A stretch of 9,623 nucleotides of DNA from NCBI GenBank assembly GCA_007571185.1, contig RKRX01000100.1:1-9623 (forward strand), read 5' to 3'. Below, one piece after another: positions 1 to 5,641 of this stretch (positions are counted from its first letter, which is position 1; each line of letters begins with the position of its first letter). The notes beneath the pieces were generated by a model. It was not told the DNA's origin. It saw only the letters and a list, made by a program, of their open reading frames with translations, and did no database searches. Made by a program: the position numbers and the translations under genes. The DNA is from Oceanicaulis sp. GTDB lineage: Bacteria; Pseudomonadota; Alphaproteobacteria; Caulobacterales; Maricaulaceae.

Positions 1-235
1 CCTGATAGCCGGCGCGATGGAGAACGGCGGCCACAACCGAACTGTCCACCCCCCCTGACATAGCCGCAACCACGCGATGGTCCTGAGGCAAGCCACCGAG
101 ATCAAGAAAGTCGCCTACCAAACCGAACTTGGCCATCAGAGCATCCACGCGGTCTGCATCCAGAGCTTCGGAGCCGGGGAGTGCGGCGCTGGCACTCACC
201 CCGGGACGCAGTGCGTTCGAAATCAATGTCGGCAT
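1..235 (-). CDS. mnmA: tRNA-specific 2-thiouridylase MnmA, N-terminal part (cut by window edge)
   Basis: MnmA transfers sulfur to U34 of the tRNAs for Lys, Glu and Gln in the cytoplasm, using ATP to activate the uridine. The reading frame starts at ATG 235 and runs leftward off the window, giving 78 complete codons. Residues about 54-75 read [19 protein letters not shown], the PP-loop ATPase signature (SGGVDSS at residues 60-66) in the form typical of MnmA rather than TilS, TtcA or GuaA. A good Shine-Dalgarno AGGA (248-245) lies 9 nt before the ATG and supports this start. The stretch before the PP-loop is about 50 residues longer than in E. coli MnmA; alphaproteobacterial MnmA proteins often carry such an extension (family knowledge). 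The gene is divergent from the membrane protein at 788. The catalytic cysteines are beyond the window, so the assignment rests on the PP-loop and its flanks. Confidence 0.88.
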   Translation of the reverse strand, partial: MPTLISNALRPGVSASAALPGSEALDADRVDALMAKFGLVGDFLDLGGLPQDHRVVAAMSGGVDSSVVAAVLHRAGYQ

Positions 236-254
236 GTTTCTCTTTCCTACCGGG

Positions 255-428
255 TCAGGTTTGACAGTGAATAATATCAGGCGGGCTTTTGCCGGCGCCT
301 GAACATCCACCGGGCTGCAAAGTTACTGATTTGGACAGCACCATCGCGCCACCCTGGCGCAATTCCGAGTGCGAGATGCCCCTGAGCGGCCTTTTCAGGC
401 CGATGGAGCTGATGGTGACCGTGCTCAT
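255..428 (-). CDS. Possible small protein of 57 residues, unrecognised
   Basis: From ATG 428 an open frame runs to a TGA at 257-255, coding for 57 residues rich in Ser, Gly and basic residues, with two cysteines (42 and 55). I do not recognise it. In favour: about 29 of the first 32 codons end in G or C, a strong coding-style bias, and a TATATA box sits 10 bp upstream, so the transcript could start almost at the ATG (leaderless, which is common in alphaproteobacteria). Against: there is no Shine-Dalgarno, the GC bias collapses after codon 32, and the 3' part lies on the terminator-like hairpin at 277-302. It may be a decayed gene, a leaderless peptide, or only the shadow of a structured RNA. 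Confidence 0.25.
   Translation of the reverse strand: MSTVTISSIGLKRPLRGISHSELRQGGAMVLSKSVTLQPGGCSGAGKSPPDIIHCQT
271..279 (-). promoter_or_regulatory. Possible extended -10 promoter of mnmA
   Basis: On the minus strand the sequence reads TGATATTAT, which is a TGn extension followed by the -10-like hexamer TATTAT (276-271). A start near 264 would give a leader of about 29 nt carrying the mnmA Shine-Dalgarno. No good -35 hexamer lies 16-18 bp upstream, as expected for an extended -10 promoter, but it also means the call rests on one box. The same T-rich stretch directly follows a GC hairpin and could instead be a terminator tail. Confidence 0.35.
271..302 (-). terminator. GC-rich hairpin followed by TATTATT (terminator or mnmA leader element)
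   Basis: TCAGGCG (277-283) and CGCCTGA (296-302) form a perfect 7-bp stem. The 12-nt loop contains an inner GGC-TTTT-GCC (284-293). Read on the minus strand the hairpin is followed at once by TATTATT, the arrangement of an intrinsic terminator with an interrupted T tract. It would end a minus-strand transcript coming from about 430 before the mnmA promoter. It could also act on mnmA expression, because it abuts the candidate -10 box. The T tract is not pure, so termination is an inference. Confidence 0.4.
336..411 (-). other. Folded segment: long-range stem enclosing two hairpins (candidate RNA structure)
   Basis: Positions 336-346 pair with 401-411 (10 of 11 matches, one A/A mismatch at 340/407). 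Inside lie two perfect 6-bp hairpins: GCGCCA (346-351) with TGGCGC (355-360), loop of 3; and CGGCCT (387-392) with AGGCCG (397-402), loop of 4, which reads GAAA (a GNRA tetraloop) on the minus strand. The ends of the hairpins compete with the last two pairs of the long stem. Together with the downstream hairpin at 277-302 this would be a minus-strand RNA of roughly 160 nt starting near 431. I could not match it to a known riboswitch or small RNA. Single 6-bp hairpins are common by chance; the clustering is what is notable. Confidence 0.25.
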
Positions 429-437
429 GGAGAAGCT

Positions 438-475
438 TATATACAAGGGGACGAGAACTCCAGCCGGCTGAGTTC
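438..475 (-). promoter_or_regulatory. TATATA box with a near-perfect dyad upstream (possible operator and promoter)
   Basis: The 10-bp palindrome CAGCCGGCTG (461-470) is flanked by GAACT (455-459) and AGTTC (471-475), so the whole is a dyad with two 10-nt half-sites interrupted only by one extra C at 460. Eleven bp away on the minus strand is TATATA (443-438). If that is a -10 box, the -35 position falls inside the dyad, which suits a regulator binding there. No recognisable -35 hexamer is present. As RNA the dyad would fold back with no room for a loop, so a DNA-binding site is more likely than a hairpin. Confidence 0.35.
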
Positions 476-787
476 ACAAATCCTGCCTGACAAGATGGCG
501 GGGCGAATCTGGCTCAAAGGGCAAGAGCCCTGATCAGAAGACCTATGACAACGAGAATGTACGTGCGGTCACTGAGATCGCAGTCTCGGCGCTCGATGAG
601 TGAGGCTCACAGTCCGAGTATTGGCCAAACCCGAAAGCATGACTGCCAAAGCCTCCCAAGCGGATCTTGCTCAAAGCAATATGGGGCCTTAGTGTGACGG
701 TCTCTATCCCCCGACACTAGGGGCTGCGGCCTCGGGCAAGGCCATGATTGACTCTTCATCACTGGTCAAATTTGTCAAAGGCCGGAA
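476..787. other. Non-coding stretch upstream of the membrane-protein gene
   Basis: I see no supportable gene here on either strand. Short inverted repeats occur: AGGGC-AAGA-GCCCT (518-531), TTGCT-CAA-AGCAA, and GGCCT (728-732) with AGGCC (739-743). None has a T tract. Close to the downstream gene, TTGAC (748-752) is followed by GTCAA (765-769) and GTCAA (774-778), a possible regulatory repeat, but no convincing -10 box goes with it. The stretch may contain decayed coding sequence. Confidence 0.4.
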
Positions 788-2428
788 ATGAAAAATGCAG
801 GGAAATCCATAGTGTGGATGCGTGTCGAAATGAGAAGTATAAGAGAAGTGAAGTTAGCCAGCCTGCCTAGCCTGACCACATTCTTCATCCTGGTCACTTG
901 GTGTTTTTCAATCTCCATCCGCTGGGACGACTTTGATCAACACACCTGGGTCGCGGGTCTGGCGGCGACTTATCATGTCTTGTGGACCGTAAAAGCTCTC
1001 AGCGCCTCTCCCCTTGATGCACATTGGCTGCTGCCGACCGTTACGCTCGCCCCTGAGCCTGGAAACCCGATCTCATGGGGCCTAACGGTCCCGACACCGC
1101 AGGGCAGCTTCATCTATACGTCTTTCCCTCCGCTGGGCTTTCTGATCCCCTACGTCTTGGATCAGGTGGGGGAGATGACCTTCAAGAAACTGGCGCTCTT
1201 CAACAGCGTCTTGGGACTGATCGCGGCAATCGGAACCGGATTGCTCGCGCGCGCAGTGTTCCAGGCGCATGCCGACCGACACGACAATCTCATGGAACAC
1301 AGAGCCACAGGCTGGATCGTGTACGCCGCCATAGCATCGGTTTATCTCTTTCTACGTGAGTCGCTTGTAAGCCACGGTGTTGTGTACTGGCCCCATTCGC
1401 TGTCACAGATCACTCTTGTCGCTGGCGCATGGATCACCTTCCGTATCCTCCGCGGACAGCACTCCATGGCGGATTTGGTTGCACTCTGTCTTGTCTCATT
1501 CATTTATCCTTCCCTGGAGTGGACAGGTTTCGTCTTCAATGTCGGTCTCGTGATCGCATTCCTTTTCTTTCCCTGTTTGGCAGGCAAGTCCGGTCGTTGG
1601 GCGGCTCTGGTTGTCGTCCTTGCGAGTCTAGCTGCGGGCCTCGTTATACTGGCGCATTTCGTCATGGCGCTCGGAGTACAGGATACCTTATCATCGTTCG
1701 GAACGAGCGCCTTGAGTCGCAGCGCCTTGAGTCACACGGCCGGAAAGTCCTCGCCACCTAAGCTGGCGGTAGGCTATTTCGTTTCATTCGGCGCACTCCT
1801 CCCGCTTGGTTTGCTGGCGTTCTTCCAAGCCTTGAGAACCGGGAGCCTTCAAGCCAATCGCCCGCTCGCTGTTCTGCTTTTCGTGACAGCATTCCCGATT
1901 ATGGAGAATGTGATCGTGATGCAGCACGCTGCTGCGTTCTCCTTCGACCGTCTTAAAATGGCGCTGCCCCTCCTTTTAATCTGTGTCTTTGCCGCCAAAT
2001 CACTGCCCCGGCCCGGGATTGCAGCTGTTCTGGCCGTTTATCTCGTGGTCAGTTCGAATCTTCAGATTTTCGCTCACGATAAACTCTATTATGCGGACTT
2101 TAGGCACGTTATTTTCGCCAATTCGAAATTGATCAACAATGTACGCGAGGATCCGCTTTTTGAATGTTCTTTGTTGGCCGCCAGTGGCTCGGTGCGGGGG
2201 TATCTGAACCTGTCCTTTGGTAGGGATATATTCGAGCTAAGCTCGGTCGAGGACATGATCTCCTATGTGTCGAGGTTTGACGACGAGGCCTGTGGCATCG
2301 TGATGATCCATATGCGCGATGTCCTTGTTCGTGACTTTCCTCGCATGGGGCGTGTCGAGATATTCGATGCTTCGGGGCAGCTTCTGAGAACGTATTCCCG
2401 AACGACGCCAGGCGGACAATTTTCATGA
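788..2428 (+). CDS. Polytopic membrane protein, possibly GT-C glycosyltransferase-like; unidentified
   Basis: This 546-residue protein has about 11-12 hydrophobic segments (near 29-44, 109-124, 137-157, 175-190, 203-222, 229-262 as two, 271-295, 327-347, 358-378, 388-404 and 409-425), then a soluble C-terminal part of about 120 residues. The first external loop carries RWDDFDQHTW (45-54) and later YTSFPPLGFLIPY (110-122); a later loop has MQHAAAFSFDRLK (378-390). An acidic first loop and a His/aromatic-rich late loop are reminiscent of GT-C glycosyltransferases that use lipid-linked sugars, but I recognise no specific family, so the function is open. Start: AAAGG (777-781) lies 6 nt before the ATG. 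Codons such as ATA, AGA and TTA near the start and the weaker third-position GC differ from ychF and the exporter downstream. Long non-coding stretches flank it on both sides, consistent with acquisition by transfer. No partner gene is adjacent. Confidence 0.8.
   Translation: MKNAGKSIVWMRVEMRSIREVKLASLPSLTTFFILVTWCFSISIRWDDFDQHTWVAGLAATYHVLWTVKALSASPLDAHWLLPTVTLAPEPGNPISWGLTVPTPQGSFIYTSFPPLGFLIPYVLDQVGEMTFKKLALFNSVLGLIAAIGTGLLARAVFQAHADRHDNLMEHRATGWIVYAAIASVYLFLRESLVSHGVVYWPHSLSQITLVAGAWITFRILRGQHSMADLVALCLVSFIYPSLEWTGFVFNVGLVIAFLFFPCLAGKSGRWAALVVVLASLAAGLVILAHFVMALGVQDTLSSFGTSALSRSALSHTAGKSSPPKLAVGYFVSFGALLPLGLLAFFQALRTGSLQANRPLAVLLFVTAFPIMENVIVMQHAAAFSFDRLKMALPLLLICVFAAKSLPRPGIAAVLAVYLVVSSNLQIFAHDKLYYADFRHVIFANSKLINNVREDPLFECSLLAASGSVRGYLNLSFGRDIFELSSVEDMISYVSRFDDEACGIVMIHMRDVLVRDFPRMGRVEIFDASGQLLRTYSRTTPGGQFS
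1706..1735 (+). repeat. 15-bp in-frame tandem duplication inside the membrane-protein gene
   Basis: Two 15-bp units, 1706-1720 and 1721-1735, differ at one base. They share AGCGCCTTGAGTC and encode Ser-Ala-Leu-Ser-Arg then Ser-Ala-Leu-Ser-His (residues 307-316), in a loop between membrane segments. The unit length keeps the frame, so gain or loss of a copy would be tolerated. Confidence 0.7.
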
Positions 2429-2754
2429 CAGGGTTTTGCCCAGGCTCGGGACTCGTAACCGGAGGATAACGATCGCGGCGACACATAGTGCGCTAGGGAA
2501 AGTGTAGGCGCATCGGTCGTGTCCTGTTGTTGTGTAACACCAAAGCCCCCAGATGCTGGTAGGTCTGGATCAATTGAAGAGTGGTGAGCTTTCATATCCA
2601 AATACAGGGAGGCTGCACCGCGAGTCGTGTACTGTGATAGATCTCAGGCATTCTACATAGAATCGATGAATGTCACCTGATCAGGCCATCTGTTCTTGCC
2701 TCTTCTACCTTGCGTACTCCCAGCTTATACGGCCCGCCATAGCTATCCAAGCCG
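2429..2754. other. Non-coding stretch between the membrane-protein gene and ychF
   Basis: No reading frame here looks real on either strand. I see a 14-nt dyad ATTCTA-CA-TAGAAT (2650-2663), the palindrome CCTGATCAGG (2676-2685), and two imperfect copies of TCGTGTnCTGT (2517-2527 and 2625-2635). Each is of a size expected by chance. There is no clear terminator after the upstream gene; GGG-TTTTG-CCC just after its stop has too short a stem. Confidence 0.4.
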
Positions 2755-2895
2755 ATTGAATACCTCTAAAAGCCCGACACCTACACTCAATGTTCATCCA
2801 TTTCGAAGGCCGGAGGCTGGAAAAGCAAAGACTTAACGGTGACCTCACATTCACTGCTCACCCAAAATAGGGGTTTTTAGAGGTGTCCAATTGAA
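2755..2895. repeat. Inverted repeat flanked by ATTGAA direct repeats (small element or ychF leader structure)
   Basis: ACCTCTAAAAGCCC (2762-2775) is answered by GGGTTTTTAGAGGT (2871-2884), 13 of 14 complementary, the exception being a G-T pair; as RNA the helix would extend to 16 bp (2760-2775 with 2871-2886). ATTGAA occurs just outside both arms (2755-2760 and 2890-2895). This fits either a MITE-like element of about 129 bp with a target duplication or a long closing stem in the 5' region of ychF. The right direct repeat overlaps the region of the ychF Shine-Dalgarno. The interior has no strong hairpins or reading frame. Confidence 0.4.
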
Positions 2896-2910
2896 AGAAA
2901 GGTGTGTGCC

Positions 2911-4011
2911 ATGGGTTTCAGGTGCGGGATTGTCGGGCTGCCGAATGTAGGAAAATCCACCCTCTTTAATGCGCTGATCCAGACGGCTGCCGCTCAGGCC
3001 GCGAACTATCCGTTCTGCACCATTGAGCCCAATGTGGGCGAAGTGGCTGTACCTGAAGCGCGCCTATCCAGGCTTGCCGGGCTTGCCGGGTCTGCCAGCG
3101 TTGTCCCTGCCCGGATGAATTTTGTCGATATCGCTGGCCTGGTGGAGGGCGCCTCGCAAGGGGAAGGCCTGGGTAACCAGTTCCTGGCGAACATCCGTGA
3201 GACCGATGCCATCCTGCATGTGATGCGGTGCTTTGAGGATGACGATATCACCCACGTGGCGGGTGCGATTGATCCCCTCGCGGACTTTGAGACTGTGGAA
3301 ACCGAATTGATGCTTGCGGATATGGAAAGCCTCGAAAGGCGCCGCTCCGGTCTCGAAAAAAAGGCCAGATCCGGCGACAAGGACGCCAGGTCCGCCATCG
3401 AACTGGTGGATATAGCCTTGTCGGAGCTGCGCGAAAGTCATCCCGCCCGTCGCGCCGATATTCCCGATGACATGATCAGGGCATGGAAAATGCTCCAGCT
3501 GCTTACCTCAAAGCCGGTCATGTTCGTGGCCAATGTGGATGAGGATTCTGTAAGCGCTGGCAATGCGTTCTCCAAAATGGTGCAAAGGCGCGCTGCTGAA
3601 GAAAAAGCGGCCTGTGTAGTGATCTCGGCCAGGATTGAAGCCGAACTGGCGCTGCTCGAAGATGAGGAACGTAGCGAGTATCTGACCGAGATTGGCCTGG
3701 AAGAAGCCGGTCTTGATCGTCTGATCCGTGCGGGATACGATTTACTGGATCTGCAGACCTATTTCACCGCTGGCCCGAAAGAAACCCGCGCCTGGACTAT
3801 TCCCCGGGGTTGGACGGCCTCTAGAGCCGCTGGCGTGATTCACGGTGATTTCGAGCGCGGTTTTATCCGTGCTGAGACCATCGCCTATGACGATTATATC
3901 GCCCACGGCGGGGAAACCGGCGCCCGGAATGCGGGCAGGCTGCGCCAGGAAGGTAGGGATTATATCGTTCAGGATGGCGATGTGATGTTGTTCAGGTTCA
4001 ATGTTTCGTAA
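2911..4011 (+). CDS. ychF: Redox-regulated ATPase YchF (OLA1 family)
   Basis: YchF is a universally conserved P-loop protein of the Obg-related group that prefers ATP to GTP, binds ribosomes and is linked to translation and the oxidative-stress response in the cytoplasm. The 366-residue length is that of the family. Visible motifs: Walker A GLPNVGKS (9-16); DIAGLVEGAS (73-82) in the switch II area; NVDE (208-211), the NxxE form that replaces the NKxD of true GTPases and explains ATP preference; and a C-terminal TGS domain (about 280-364) with YFTAGPKETRAW and VQDGDVMLFRFNV. ATG 2911 gives the canonical MGF(R/K)CGIVGLPNVGKS start; AAAGG (2898-2902) lies 8 nt upstream. A GTG three codons earlier (2902) overlaps that Shine-Dalgarno and is unlikely. 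In many bacteria pth is the neighbour; it is not here. Confidence 0.97.
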   Translation: MGFRCGIVGLPNVGKSTLFNALIQTAAAQAANYPFCTIEPNVGEVAVPEARLSRLAGLAGSASVVPARMNFVDIAGLVEGASQGEGLGNQFLANIRETDAILHVMRCFEDDDITHVAGAIDPLADFETVETELMLADMESLERRRSGLEKKARSGDKDARSAIELVDIALSELRESHPARRADIPDDMIRAWKMLQLLTSKPVMFVANVDEDSVSAGNAFSKMVQRRAAEEKAACVVISARIEAELALLEDEERSEYLTEIGLEEAGLDRLIRAGYDLLDLQTYFTAGPKETRAWTIPRGWTASRAAGVIHGDFERGFIRAETIAYDDYIAHGGETGARNAGRLRQEGRDYIVQDGDVMLFRFNVS

Positions 4012-4227
4012 CTTGATGAATATCTGACGAAAGCGGCGCTCTGCAGCAATCTCCATGATTGTCGCCCGCTGTGACGCATTCCGCACATGTCTTTGCCTGC
4101 ACAGGTTGTCGGCTGGAAAACATCCGCTGGACCATCCCAGTTGGCCTCGGACCGAGATGAAGACCACTGGCCAAGGATGTTGCTTGGCAGGTTCAGCCTG
4201 TCGCCCCGACGTCCGCCAGTTTCAAGC

Positions 4228-4232
4228 AGGAG
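4228..4232 (+). promoter_or_regulatory. Shine-Dalgarno deciding a TTG start for the exporter
   Basis: AGGAG at 4228-4232 is 6 nt before TTG 4239. The first in-frame ATG is 19 codons later, close to the first membrane helix, and has no comparable site, so TTG is the preferred start. Confidence 0.65.
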
Positions 4233-4238
4233 TTCGCC

Positions 4239-5480
4239 TTGCGCCTTTCTTCCCCCGATCCGCGCCGCCCTTCCATCAGTACGCACGAACTTGTCATGAT
4301 CGTGGGTCTGATGATGGCGCTGAACGCGCTTTCCATTGATATCCTGCTGCCGGCCTTGACCGAAATCGGCCAGGAGCTTGGCGCTTTCGGCAATGATCGC
4401 CAACTGGTGATCACGTCTTATGTATTCGGCTTCGGGCTGGCGCAGCTGGGCTTTGGGCCGCTGGCGGATGCTCTGGGGCGGCGCCGAACCTTGCTGATGG
4501 CGCTGGCGGCTTATCTGACAGCCACACTGCTGTGCATGATTTCGCCTGATCTGTGGTTTCTGATCTTTGCGCGCGCCTTGCAGGGCGTCGCCGCCGCCGC
4601 CACCCGTGTCATTGGGGTGGCCCTGGTGCGCGATCTGGTGTCGGGACGCCGTATGGCGGAAATCATGTCCTTCGCCATGACTGTGTTCATGATCGCACCT
4701 GTTTTGGCGCCGGGAATCGGTCAGGTCATTTTGCTCAGCGAATCATGGCGCTGGATTCCGGGCTTCATGTTTGTGATGTGCGCTGCTCTGACGGTCTGGA
4801 TGGCGCTGCGCCTGCCCGAAACCCTGCCGCCCCACAGGCGTATCGCACTTGATTTCACCTCTGTAGTCAGCAATTACAGGGTGGCCGCGTCACACCGAAT
4901 CACCCTGGGCTATCTGATTGCCGCAGCCTTCATCATGGGGTCTCTGTTCGCCTATATCGCCACCTCCGAACAGATATTTTCTGAGCTTTATGAAATGGAG
5001 GCGCTGTTCCCGGTCTTCTTTGCGCTGGTGGCGGTGGGGCTGGCAATCTCTAGTATCGTGAATGCACGGATTGTTCGCCGTCTGGGCATGCGGCGGATAT
5101 CACATGGCGCTCTGCTGGCCTATCTGGTTATCAACACCGTGCATCTGGTTGTCGCACTGATCATACATCCGCCCTTCTGGGTGTTTTTTACTCTGCTGAC
5201 GGCGGCCCTGATGCTGTTTTCCATGATCGGTGCAAACTTTTCCGCCCTGTGCATGGAGCCCGCCGGCGATCGGGCAGGCATCACCGCCGCACTCTATGGT
5301 GCGGTGACGGCCATGTCTGGCGCGGTTCTAGGATCGGTGATCGGGCAAGCCTATGATGGTTCGGTTTTGCCGCTGACGGCAGGGTTTGTGGCGCTGGGCG
5401 CCGGCGCCGGCGTGTCTGTCTGGATTACCGAACGCGGACGCCTGTTTGGAATGGGCGCGCGCTCGAATAAGACACGCTAG
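4239..5480 (+). CDS. MFS drug-resistance transporter, Bcr/CflA subfamily
   Basis: This 413-residue inner-membrane protein belongs to the Bcr/CflA group of major facilitator proton antiporters, which export small molecules such as bicyclomycin, sulfonamides or chloramphenicol; the actual substrate here is unknown. Subfamily marks: ALSIDILLPAL in helix 1 (compare SIDMYLPALP in Bcr), GPLADALGRRRTLL as the MFS motif A in the 2-3 loop, then RALQGVAAAATRVIGVALVRDL and the helix 5 stretch MIAPVLAPGIGQ, followed by SWRWIPGF. About 12 hydrophobic segments are present and the length is usual. Translation starts at TTG with a strong AGGAG 6 nt upstream. The gap after ychF is 227 bp, so co-transcription with it is uncertain. 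No regulator gene is adjacent. Confidence 0.92.
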   Translation: MRLSSPDPRRPSISTHELVMIVGLMMALNALSIDILLPALTEIGQELGAFGNDRQLVITSYVFGFGLAQLGFGPLADALGRRRTLLMALAAYLTATLLCMISPDLWFLIFARALQGVAAAATRVIGVALVRDLVSGRRMAEIMSFAMTVFMIAPVLAPGIGQVILLSESWRWIPGFMFVMCAALTVWMALRLPETLPPHRRIALDFTSVVSNYRVAASHRITLGYLIAAAFIMGSLFAYIATSEQIFSELYEMEALFPVFFALVAVGLAISSIVNARIVRRLGMRRISHGALLAYLVINTVHLVVALIIHPPFWVFFTLLTAALMLFSMIGANFSALCMEPAGDRAGITAALYGAVTAMSGAVLGSVIGQAYDGSVLPLTAGFVALGAGAGVSVWITERGRLFGMGARSNKTR

Positions 5481-5641
5481 AACGCATCCATCGCCCAGGC
5501 TACCCGCCGTGTGCGATCCGCCGTTGTGCTCGCCATTCTGTTCATTACAATTCGGTAACGCATTCCTGAACGTGGCCAGCATTGCCGATCAGCTTTATTC
5601 TGTTATCCCTGTCCGGGCAATCAATGAGGAGAGGCTTGACC

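Noticed and set aside
336..352. Resemblance to a fluoride riboswitch on the minus strand (GCGATGGTGCT)
   Set aside because: The downstream conserved parts (the AACCGC-like loop and CTGATGA...CCTAC) are missing, and mnmA is not a fluoride-related gene.
748..778. TTGACT as a -35 box for the membrane-protein gene, with TTGAC/GTCAA repeats
   Set aside because: The hexamer 17 bp downstream is TTTGTC, a poor -10 box, so no promoter can be claimed; the 5-nt repeats are too short to stand alone.
236..787. Possible sciP/DUF1153 gene next to mnmA, as in some alphaproteobacteria
   Set aside because: No frame in this stretch shows the DUF1153 sequence pattern or is long enough for that protein.
2650..2685. 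ATTCTA-CA-TAGAAT dyad and CCTGATCAGG palindrome in the gap before ychF
   Set aside because: Dyads of 12 and 10 paired bases are expected a few times per 10 kb, and neither is placed against a visible promoter.
3070..3090. Tandem CTTGCCGGG in ychF
   Set aside because: Two 9-bp units encoding Leu-Ala-Gly twice in a conserved gene; too short to mean more than codon repetition.
4141..4174. TTGGCC/GGCCAA and CTCGG-A-CCGAG inverted repeats upstream of the exporter
   Set aside because: Stems of 5-6 bp with no T tract or promoter beside them; expected by chance.
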